Positions 55,114 through 64,000 of a stretch of 64,000 nucleotides of DNA are shown here, piece after piece. A program made the translations under genes and the position numbers. The DNA lies in the NCBI RefSeq assembly GCF_963678635.1, contig NC_087065.1, positions 15,849,853 to 15,913,852 of the forward strand. Direction: 5' to 3'. Below the pieces are notes generated by a model, which searched no databases, had not been told where the DNA came from, and saw only the letters and a list, made by a program, of their open reading frames with translations. The DNA comes from Symsagittifera roscoffensis (lineage: Eukaryota > Xenacoelomorpha > Acoela > Convolutidae). Within the stretch, counting starts at the first letter, position 1. Every line of letters starts with the position of its first letter.

Positions 55114-57939
55114 AATTCCTGAAAATTTTAAACTGATCATAATCGATCGTGTTACAATTTTATAGAGACCGACTATACAAGGACAGTCTTATTGAATTTT
55201 AACCATAGAACTTCGGTGAAGCTAGTTCGACTAAGTTTGACACTACGTTTTGACTCGGTCCAAATATGTTTTTTTTAAATTTTCAGTTCATGCATAAGCT
55301 TTGAGCGACTATGCTTTTTTTACATTTCCTCTGACATCCAATTCGACTACTTCGGTTGAAGGATAAATGAAAACATTAACAGGATTTGCATGATTTCAAC
55401 TTAGATCATTTTTAGGCGGGGATAAAATTTGTGTTAGGTTTTCAGCGTCTCAGATACAGTCTTCAAAGTTTTTCCAAACAACTTATATATTTAGGATAGT
55501 AGGAGCATTTTGAATGCTCATCGTCATTCACCAACTTTATTTCATAAAACCGCTTGAAAAAGAAATACCAAAAAGTTTTATATTTTTCTTCATAGGCATA
55601 GCTTTTAACGATGCACTCGGCCCTTTATTTTTGAAAATTAGGTTCGGCATGCTTATCATAGCAGAACAAATACAGAAAATAGGACAGCCGCAATATCCTG
55701 CACCAAGAATTCTGGACTTCTGGAGCTTTAAGTTTCGGAAGCGTCATTTTATAACTTGATTTGTTCTACAAAAAGTTTACAAGAAAATACTTTATCAAAG
55801 ATTTTTCTTGGCAGTGCTCGACTTGAAAAATGCCATCAATTGCAAACTGACTGTCAAAGATTGTGAGGATTGAATCAGGTAAAAAAAACTAGTTTAACCA
55901 ATTTCAAGTTTTATTTAGTTGGTATAAAAATTGAGCATTGAAAATCAAATCAATTTAGCCCAATAATCCATTTAAAGTTTCAGTCTAAAAAGGTTATTAA
56001 TTTTGCTGTTTTACAGCTTTGTTAAAATGGATTTAAATTTATTAAAATGGATTCTTCGTTATGCTATAATATTTTGTTCACTCTTTACATTGAATTTCTT
56101 GATAACTTTGACTCTCAGTTAAAATCAGTAACCTGCAAAAAAGTGTGTGTTTTCGTTAAGTTCTTGTTGTGATGTTTGAGATAAAAAATTTATACAATAG
56201 AAATTTGGTGTAAAAATAATGAATAAACGGAGCCGTAAAATGTTTTGCGCTACGAAAATGATCTTTTTACGCAACCCGCAAAAAATATATTAGGCCACTT
56301 TCCGCAAATATCAGACAAATTTTAGCTGCTAGAAAATTCATCCACATTGATGCATACGACTTTCAATGCAAAAAAACTATCCTAAGCTTTCGTTTTAGTG
56401 CGACCTAAATTGATTTGAAGTACACTCCAGTTCCCAAATTATATTTTTTTGTTTTATATGTTTTGACTTCAAATCGATGTCTTTTTGTTGATCAAAATTT
56501 TGTTTTTGGGTACTCTTTGGAATATGTATACCATAAATTTGTGTTCTTGGATTGCGCTATCTCTCAAAAATAGAGTGCGCCGAAAAAGAAGGCGCTCTTA
56601 CAAAAATTTCAGAATTGGTAAACCAATTATGGATTATGTAAAAAAGGAAATTCCTCCACCCTCCCGATCCTCCCCCTGAAACCGTTCATGTCCACATGTA
56701 TTCCCGGGTCGATGTGCCAGAAAGATATTCTAATTTTAAAAGAAAACTCGCAACCACGCAGAACTGGCGCAACCATAAAAATTGGGCCGGTGTCGCTATG
56801 TTGGTTTGCGCTTGTCGCGCCTTTGCCTATCTAGTGCCGTCTTCTCCGTAGTCGTGCGGAAGTTTTTGTCTTGAATTTCTGGAAATGGCCAAATTTTGCC
56901 TGGAAAGCTTAGATATACCCAACATCGTTCGCAAAATTCTCGTTGCGCCGTATCCTCGGTACGATTGTTTTTGGTATACATTTGATAATTCATTCAATTG
57001 TTTAAGATTGGACGATGTGTCATCATGATCCATTATGAGCTCTTTTTCTTTTCCCTCACCTGCGAATTTTCACTAGTAATTTTTTGTTCAAATTGTCCAA
57101 ATGTTACAAAACTCGGCACGCGGACTAATTAGGCCATGACAAACACATTTGAACATTATTTTAAACCTTTGTAAAATCCCTCGTCACACCATAAAAGATG
57201 CTATGCTTATGTGAGGTATGGAAAAAGTAAAAGTAGCCGCAATATTTTCTCAAGATTTATAGTGAATATAATCCAATTTAAATAGCTGAAAATAGCGTTT
57301 TGCTCCACTTCATATCAAAAATTTTTGTCAATGAAGCAGAATTTTTGCAAAATGCTGCAAAGCCTTTTGATTAAACGGCCTACTCTAACTTGAAACCTGC
57401 TGAAATTTTAAACCCCCAAACCTTAACATCCTCTCTCCTCTCCCCACTTCCCTGTGGTTGGGAGTAACGTGGGAAGTGAACTGAACGTTAACGTTGATAA
57501 TGTTCACAGTAGGGGAAGGGGGGATTTTTTAGACTCGTTTTTCCCGCGTATTGGGGAGGTGGGAGGTGTTAATGTTTGAAACCATCAGAGAAAGAAAGTT
57601 AACTCAAAAAATGAGGTGTTCGAACGAAACTTGATTATTTGTCAACGGTAGTAAAAACTGAAAAGATTTGTTTGTTTCATGGATAATAATCATTTATATT
57701 GGATTTTCCTTGTGAGACACTTAAAATTAACAAAACTTATTGATTTTTATCGATTAAAATTGGACGATAATATTATTGTTTGAGCAATAAAACCCCAATA
57801 CAATTGGTTATAATTGGTTATAATCGATTTTTTTTCCAACTTATTAATCCATATAATAAAATCTTTCGGTGTGCTGTTTTCAATTTTTCATTAAAAAATA
57901 AACTTGAGTTAGTTAATTTGTTCTCTCGTTAAATGTCAA
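55114..57939. other. No recognised gene; unidentified short frames
   Basis: The plus-strand frame at 55514-55759 (81 codons) and minus-strand frames at 56796-57033 are open but unrecognised. The segment 56750-56830 has 'ggcgcgac'/'gacggc' wording similar to the minisatellite at 44-46 kb. 57660-57860 is rich in TTATAATC motifs. Confidence 0.35.
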
Positions 57940-59690
57940 CTTTTTCCTAAATTCAATTGCGTTTATGAAAATTTATAAAAAGTTAGGTATTTTTCTTATT
58001 TGTCAATTGAGTTTTATTCGCCAAATCTGCGTTTAAACCCACACTATCCCTTCCCCACGCGTTTACCACAACCCCACCTACCACACACACCGCCTGGATA
58101 GATAATTATGTACTATGGGTAAACGTGTGTGGGGGGGGGGTACACTTTAACATGTACTACAAAAAAACCTGTCCCGGTGAAGGTGTTTAGTAGGCTCTTT
58201 TTCCTTTTTCCCCGCCTGCAAGTTTTAATAACTGTTCGCGTTGTCCAATTTTTGAGAAAATTGATGCTCGTCTGAAGTGAGGGGAAAAGGAAAAAGAGCC
58301 GTTTAGTGTTTTGTGGGGTTGTGGTAAACGCGTGGAATGGGGGGGTTGTGTTGTGTTTAAATGCTGGGAAGGAGGATGCTATGGATGGAACGATAAGGGG
58401 GGAGGGGAGGGGCGTTTAGGGGGGGGGGGGTGTTTGTGGCGGAACGTGGCGCTGCAGGCAAATTTTCCGGAAAAAGCTCGTCAAAAAGCCGTTTTTTTGG
58501 ACCTTTTTTTCAAATTTACTACATATTGGCCTCTTTAAAATTACTACAAATTGGCCGCCTTTTGATGAATGTCTTTATTCGTTTTTTGCAGAAATTTGTA
58601 AAAAGTAGAATCATTGTTTACAAAATTTAATCAATTTTTCACAAATTTATGTACAAAATAAAATCCATTATACTGAAAACAAAAATGGATTATAATCGTT
58701 TATAATGAATTTTAATGGAATTTTTTTCGATTAAAAAAAATCACTTAAAATGGATTAAAAATCCATTACCTTGTCTAAGTTTGCCAAGATAATTGATAAT
58801 ATAAACAAAATTCTTCTGTCAAATTCTTCGAATCAACTGTTTTTGCCATCAAAACTGATTGATTTTTTTTAAAAAAGTTCGTCAACAAGCTCAACATGAC
58901 ATTCTGAGTTTGTAATTACTGTCATACTGTAAAAAAAGGTTAGTTTTCCAGTCAAGCCGCTGTATATAACAATATAATTTTCAGCAAAACTCAAACGAAG
59001 ACGTTCATCCAGGGGTGGCCAATATGTAGTATTTTTGAAGACGCCAATATGTCCAAAAAACGCCCAAAAACGGGTTTTTGACCAGCCTTTTTCAGACAAT
59101 TTGCCTGCAGCGCTAACAATTTGGTCGAAATACGTTCTTCTGACTATTGTGGGGGTTCTCGGAAAGTCAACTTGGCCGGCCAGAAAAAACCGACCCCCCC
59201 TCCCCCCCCCCCCCCCCCCCCTCGTTTCATCCATCTCTTTCTCCTTCCCAGCAGTTAAACCCAAACTACCCCCCCATCCCACGCGTTTACCACACCCCCA
59301 CTAAACACTAAACGGCTCTTTTTCCTTTTCCCCTTATTTCACACGAGCAGAGCATCAACTTTCACAACAATTGGACAATGTGAACAGTAGTGTTGATAGT
59401 TAAAACTTGCAGGCGGGTGGAAAACGAAAAAAAGAGCCCACTAAACACCTTCATCGGGACAGGTAACTTTGTAGTACAGGTGAAAGTGTACCCCCCAAAC
59501 CTTTACCCATACTACATAATTAACTACCCAGGTGGGGATGTTCAGTGTTTAGTGGGGGTATGGTAAACGAGTGGGGAAGGGATAGTTTGGGTTTAAACAC
59601 AGGTTTGGCGAATAAAATCCAAATGAAAAATCACAAAAATACGTAAATTTTTATAATAATTCATAAACGCGATTGAAATTAGTCAATTAC
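57940..59690. repeat. Large imperfect inverted repeat (arms about 0.6-0.7 kb)
   Basis: 57940-58600 matches the reverse complement of about 58985-59690. Matching landmarks from the outside in are 'cgcgtttatga', 'ttttattcgccaaa', 'gtttaaaccca.actatccctt', 'acgcgtttaccaca', 'ggctctttttcc', 'cgctgcaggcaaatt' and 'actacatattggcc'. The G tract near 58417 corresponds to the C tract near 59197. The centre (58600-58985) holds TTATAATC motifs and a segment that is repeated in direct orientation at 59690-60020. Confidence 0.85.
58770..58980 (+). repeat. Direct repeat D1 inside the foldback
   Basis: Blocks 'attaccttgtcta', 'aagataattgat', 'gccatcaaaactgatt', 'gtcaacaagctcaacatgac' and 'tagttttccagtcaagccgct' recur in the same order at 59690-60020. 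Confidence 0.8.
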
Positions 59691-60020
59691 CTTGTCTGAA
59701 ACTGCTAAGATAATTGATCATTAGACATTTTTTTAGTCAACAAAAATCCCCTATAATCGATTTTCATTCATGAAATTTTGGAGCAGTATTCTTTTAGTTT
59801 TGTATAGGTCTGTTTGTAAGCATTATGAGTTATCGAATCAATGGTTTTTGTCATCAAAAGTGATAGAATTTTTTTCAAAAAAACCGTCAACAAGCTTAAC
59901 ATGACCGTATGAGTTAGTAACTATCAATAGTAGTCATTGTGTAAAAAGTAGTCACAGTGTCATATGAGTTAAGAGTCATAGTGTAAAACAGGCTAGTTTT
60001 CCAGTCAAGCCGCTAAATAT
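59690..60020 (+). repeat. Direct repeat D2 beside the foldback
   Basis: Second copy of the blocks at 58770-58980, with extra material of about 100 bases. The 'gtcaattaccttgtct' start is also found once more near 61090. Confidence 0.8.
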
Positions 60021-60025
60021 AACAA

Positions 60026-60500
60026 GACTGCTCGTATCAGGGCGAAGCCTTGAAGGTTCCGACTGCTTTTAAGGTCTATGGAGCAGTAAAAATATGAAAA
60101 CTTTTCCCCCCACTTGCCATGTAGAGTACATAGTGATAGCTTTCGCTCTTAGTAACAAATCCTTTATTGCGACTAAGCTTCCTTGAACCAATTTGGAAAG
60201 ATTTCGAAGACGGATTGAATATAAAAACGCGAGATAAAATTGGTCAAAATGGTCATCTTAAAGCCCCCATAACTTCTTTAAAAAATGGTCATCTTAATTG
60301 GTCAAAATGGTCACCTTAAAGCCCCCATAACTTCTTTAAAAAAATGATCACAGGTAAAGTATCTTTTCAAATTTGAGCTCAAGACAACAATAATTTTTGA
60401 GTGATTAAAAAGTTCCGTAAAAAAATTCTAGTTAAAAAATCGAAGTTTGTCTGAAGAAAAGAAACCACTCGAGCACAAACATTCATTACAAAAGACGGCA
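60026..60500 (+). repeat. Dispersed repeat R1, copy 3, with upstream AAGACTGCTCG part
   Basis: The most extended copy. It starts 'aagactgctcgtatcagggcgaagcc', then a spacer, then R1 from about 60181 to 60500. A segment with 'cttaaagcccccataacttctt' and 'aattggtcaaaatggtca' is present twice in tandem (about 60 bases each). Confidence 0.7.
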
Positions 60501-62492
60501 ACAATAAGCAAAATTCAAATTAATCAACAAAAATCACTTTTCCAGAGAAGTCAAAAGTTCACATGTTTATATCTGACGAAGCAACAAAATCTGCAAAACA
60601 TTCACAGTTGAAAGAACTAACGCAACTTCAATTTTTAAGTACGATTTCAAGTAACAAAATCAGGAGTTTTGTTATGGTTTCAAGGAAAAATATGCAAAGA
60701 AAACACTTTTGTGAAATGCGAACTGAGGCTCAAATTTAACAGGTTTCAAAGCTCATGAATGTTTAGTGCACGATATCTACAAAATTGTGCCGTTGCGTTG
60801 TTTGTTTCTCCAGTACAACTTCATTCTCATCAAGAGGTACTACATTTTGCCATTCATAGAAGAAGCAGTATTTAAGTTCTTACGACAAATGGCAAACTAA
60901 AGTTATCACTTTATTACTTTTTGCCCCATAGCATCAGCAGTCTCTATAGCATTTCACAATGATTTTGCATTTTTAAAAGGTAAGTAGCGTTCAAAGATGA
61001 TTGGTGTGGAACTTTTGACTGATGGCATTAGATGAAGTGGATAAAAAAATGTTTTTGTTCATTTTTGTAAATTCGGAGAATTAGCTGATTAGTCAATTAC
61101 CTTGTCTAATCAGCTGATGTTAGATAATCGTTATTTAGTTTTAATGTGTCTTAAAGTTTCATCACAAGAGTGGTTTTCTTTCTAAGTTTTGATGTTAATA
61201 AGAGGACGGACATACAATTATGTTTGGAAAAAAACTGGAATTAAATTTCAGTTTAGTGTTCCGACCATTTGTCCGGCCATTTGTTCGACGTGTTCGACCA
61301 TGCGGAGGGATATGTATTTGAGCTTGTTTTGGTTTTTTGTTTTTCGGGCAAAATCAGGCAAAACAAATATCAGAATGGGTCGAGTGATAGGTCACTTTAA
61401 ATGAATGGTCTCTGTTAAAAAAATTAGGATAACACTCGTAGTTGATTAAGAGTGGGTAACTTAAACTAAGACTAGATTAAGACTAAGGTTGGGTAAGATT
61501 CCTACAATAGAAAGTAGGCTTTTATTTAACACTAAATAAAAGACGGTGATAGCTAACTAGAGTAAAAGAGGTTAAAAAGATTGAATTAGTTTTCTGTTGA
61601 TTTGTTGCATATCACAAAAGATAGTGAACAAATTCCAAGTCTACCAAAAGCCGTTGCGCTTTTGGCAGGTGTATATAAATTAATAACGATCAGTATAGCT
61701 CAGAGGTTAAACGGTCAAACATTAATAATACATTTTACATTCCCCGCGAAAATTTATCTAAACCTATTACTTTCGCCTCGCAAAAGAAGTATTTAGGCGC
61801 TGGGTTGAATGAACAAGTGGGCTCGTTGGCCAAGACCCCATAAGTGGGTCTGATTTACTAGAGGACAGTAATCTCAACAAAGCACCGAGGACCAAGAAAG
61901 CATGTTTCCTACTGAACAAAAATTTAATGCACGGTTACCAGGTCGAAGGAACGGGTGTACGGGTCGGGAAAGACCGCACAAACGGGCCCGATGGGCTGGA
62001 AGACGTATTCTTTCAATAACAACACAAAAGAATAAAAAAACAAAGCACCTTAGATCAAATAGCATGTTTCGTCAGGCGAAATTAGATGTAGTCCAATTAC
62101 TATAGCCGAGCAAAGAACTGAAATAGCGCTGGGGTGATTGAGGCAGAATGGTAGGCAGGGTAATATCCCCAAAGACAGGCCCAATTAAGAAGGGTAGTAC
62201 TATGATGGATAGATCTGATAATTATCCAGTGGTAGCACCCAATGGGTGATAGAGAAATTTAACATCATTGAAAACGAGGTTATGGGGCTCAATTTAAAAT
62301 TTTTAGTGTTGCCAGAAATAATCTAAGTTTTTGGCGTATTATGCCAGTACTGGGAATTTATATGACTCTAAGGCAATATAATGTTACATCGCATTCAACA
62401 ATAGACAGAATACTAGAGTACTAAAATTTTTTAATGGAGTTTATGAGAGTTTATGAAAGTTTTTAATAGCATCTAGACTGAACCTCCTACTT
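60501..62492. other. No gene seen; possible LTR or 3' region of the right-hand element
   Basis: Contains only short open frames (for example 61189-61404 plus, 71 codons). As it directly follows the stop of the minus-strand frame at 62493, part of it probably is the 3' untranslated region or LTR of that element. No LTR boundary or partner could be shown. A short A-box-like 'tagctcagaggtta' at about 61695 has no tRNA around it. Confidence 0.4.
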
Positions 62493-63998
62493 CTAATTCG
62501 CTTCCCGATTTGCCGCTTTGTTGATTGTCCACCTCCTTAGCTCCTCAAGCGTCATTGGCCGTCCTAGGAGTTCTATCGCCGAAATGATAGAGGAAGTGTT
62601 CAGCCAGTCCGGGTCAAGTACAATGGGAGCAGATGTTGAATAAGAGGTTTCGGAGGGTAGGCCCGATGGGCTGAATTGAGTGGTACAGACCTCAGGACTA
62701 AATTTGACCTTCTTGCGAGGAATATGTTGGTCATCTGCTACCGAGGGCTTTGGATCACTTGTGTACAAAGAGCTTTCTTCCCGCAAGTCAACTATAGTGG
62801 GACGCGAAGATGAGGGTGGTGTTAAGGTAGTCAAGTCTACAAAGTCGACTTGATGGCTCTCCATTTCGGCGGTAGTTGCTTCTATCGTTGTGTAAGCTGG
62901 GGGAGAACTAGGTGAGTCAAATGTTGGTCCGTCCTGATCTTCATCTGTTAAATCAACTACACTGGTAAACACTCTCTCAACTAGCATCTTGGGAGGCTGT
63001 CTAGTTCGTATAGGTCTGGTGTTCTGTCGTGTAAAGATCTCTGGCAGTTTCTTCGAGGGTGGTGATTTCACCGGAGATGACGCTTTCCTCTTAGCGGTAC
63101 CGGACAGTTTCGGTTTTTTCGTGGCAAGGTCAGTGTATGGTTGCTTAGATTCCGCCTCCGCCATGGCGATTGGCTCTACACTAGTCTCGGTAGGTTCCCC
63201 TCCAGGATTTTCCGGAAGAAACGGCTTTTCTTGATTCGCTTGATTAGCCTCCTCAATAGTGTCCAGGAAAACCAACTGCGGGGTCACTTGTGGGTCCCTT
63301 TCATTATCACCTGAATCCAAGTCGATCAGGGGAATCTTATCCAACTCGACCTTCTGTTCGACATGATCCCGTATTTCTGGCTTACGATCTGTTCGGTCGG
63401 AGATTAGGTGTTCCTCCGATTTTGTAGCTTCAACTGATGTTTTATCCTTGAGGTCTTTTAGCGAAATTAGGTCGCTGGCGTTATCGTCTGAGATCTCTTC
63501 ATATGATTCGTTCATCATTCCATGTTCATTGTCGCAACTTTTTCGATGGTCGGGTTTACCCGACGGGCTTGATTCTTGGTCACTTTCTAGGCCTATTGGG
63601 ATTCTTAATCTCTTCCTCTGTTCTTCTTCCGCTCTGAGAAGAGTTTCTCTAGAACTGTTCATGGCCGCGTTCCGCCTCGCTATATCAAGCTCTTCGAATT
63701 TCGACTGGAGGTTTCTTTTCTTTTGCGTCGTTCTTGAGCTTTTAAACCCAACAATTCTCTGCGGTTTTGCAGTTTTCCTCAGTCCTTTAGTCGCGTAGAA
63801 TCTAACTAATTGATCTCGTTTTCTCGGGCTGGGTTTCTTCTGAGTGAGTTGTCTTTTAATAGCTAAATCAGATTTACGTATTATTTTACCATTTTTTAAG
63901 GTAACTGTATGGTCTGACTCCCTTACAATTTCATCCTTGAGTACTCCATAGAATGGTTTCTTTTTCGTTATATCTTGGACTTTTCGATAAATAGTGGT
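62493..63998 (-). CDS. Large disordered ORF with integrase-tail-like start, open at window edge
   Basis: A minus-strand frame of about 500 codons with no stop up to the right edge of the window; the first internal ATG at 63662 leaves 389 codons. Close to the edge it has TVTLKNGKIIRKSDL, similar in pattern to the small beta-barrel at the end of LTR-element integrases. Then follow basic segments, a nuclear-localisation-like KKPKLSGTAKRK (residues 182-193 from that ATG), and a long Ser/Pro/Glu/Asp-rich part. Four SUMO-interaction-like motifs are seen: PLIDLDSGD (about 111-119), VVDLTDED (235-242), FVDLTTLT (274-281) and TIVDLREE (289-296). A PPAY lies at about 254-257. The intact frame suggests a young element. 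The decayed Gypsy element at 19-25 kb has a similar region after integrase. Function is unknown; a host gene is possible. Confidence 0.75.
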   Translation of the reverse strand, partial: TTIYRKVQDITKKKPFYGVLKDEIVRESDHTVTLKNGKIIRKSDLAIKRQLTQKKPSPRKRDQLVRFYATKGLRKTAKPQRIVGFKSSRTTQKKRNLQSKFEELDIARRNAAMNSSRETLLRAEEEQRKRLRIPIGLESDQESSPSGKPDHRKSCDNEHGMMNESYEEISDDNASDLISLKDLKDKTSVEATKSEEHLISDRTDRKPEIRDHVEQKVELDKIPLIDLDSGDNERDPQVTPQLVFLDTIEEANQANQEKPFLPENPGGEPTETSVEPIAMAEAESKQPYTDLATKKPKLSGTAKRKASSPVKSPPSKKLPEIFTRQNTRPIRTRQPPKMLVERVFTSVVDLTDEDQDGPTFDSPSSPPAYTTIEATTAEMESHQVDFVDLTTLTPPSSSRPTIVDLREESSLYTSDPKPSVADDQHIPRKKVKFSPEVCTTQFSPSGLPSETSYSTSAPIVLDPDWLNTSSIISAIELLGRPMTLEELRRWTINKAANREAN

Positions 63999-64000
63999 CT

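Noticed and set aside
59035-59304. 89-codon ORF with a polyproline segment
   Set aside because: It is produced by the long C tract inside the inverted repeat.
61680-61760. tRNA-like A-box wording 'tagctcagaggtta'
   Set aside because: No matching D-stem, anticodon arm, T-arm or B-box could be placed downstream, and the acceptor ends do not pair.
1-64000. A CRISPR array, operon or bacterial-type defence system
   Set aside because: No regularly spaced identical short repeats with unique spacers and no prokaryotic gene order; spliced exons and animal-type transposons show a eukaryotic source.

Overview
This window looks like a piece of an AT-rich, repeat-laden animal genome, most likely an invertebrate. 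The reasons are spliced genes with canonical GT-AG introns of several kilobases, C2H2-type fingers, Polinton, Ty3/Gypsy, LINE and hAT-type elements, many homopolymer C/G and A/T tracts, and no bacterial-style gene packing. No rRNA, CRISPR array or convincing tRNA gene was found. The species cannot be named from the sequence.

The main host feature is one large minus-strand gene. Six exons with matching phases were placed by eye: 48801-48886, 47653-47789, 37752-37890, 37145-37243, 30559-30608 and 26237-26377. They encode a previously hidden protein that runs into the start of a von Willebrand factor A (vWA) domain with a DxSGS metal-site motif. A likely terminal exon (17549-17648) resembles the end of a vWA domain. 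It continues, beyond a 15.5-kb insertion, at 1974-2021 with a stop codon and an AATAAA signal. Nearly everything else lies inside the introns of this gene.

Layout: 1-1.9 kb is downstream flank with repeats. 2022-17548 is a Polinton/Maverick-type element with 310-343 bp terminal inverted repeats and a perfect 6-bp target duplication (GAAACC). Its only recognisable gene is a broken protein-primed DNA polymerase B (2.7-6.8 kb), and the rest is AT-rich, including a roughly 680-bp unit repeated three times. 17.5-19.4 kb is intronic. About 19.2-25 kb is a decayed Ty3/Gypsy retrotransposon on the minus strand (gag, zinc knuckles, RT, RNase H, integrase and a post-integrase disordered region). 26-33 kb has host exons and dispersed repeats. 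33.5-36.2 kb is an old plus-strand LINE. 37.1-37.9 kb has two host exons. 38.78-41.98 kb is a younger but broken minus-strand LINE. 44.1-46.65 kb is a GC-rich 29-bp-period minisatellite. 46570-50143 and 50146-53728 are a near-identical 3.58-kb tandem duplication carrying two host exons and a hAT-type MITE. 54-60.5 kb holds palindromes and inverted repeats. 62493 to the right edge is a long open frame with an integrase-tail-like start and four SUMO-interaction-like motifs.

The genes do not form an operon or pathway. The window is best read as one host locus progressively filled, duplicated and finally interrupted by mobile DNA. The most striking findings are the Polinton insertion in the last coding exon, the exon-containing tandem duplication whose phases do not allow simple in-frame splicing, the minisatellite open in several frames on both strands, and the post-integrase proteins carrying SIM-like motifs.
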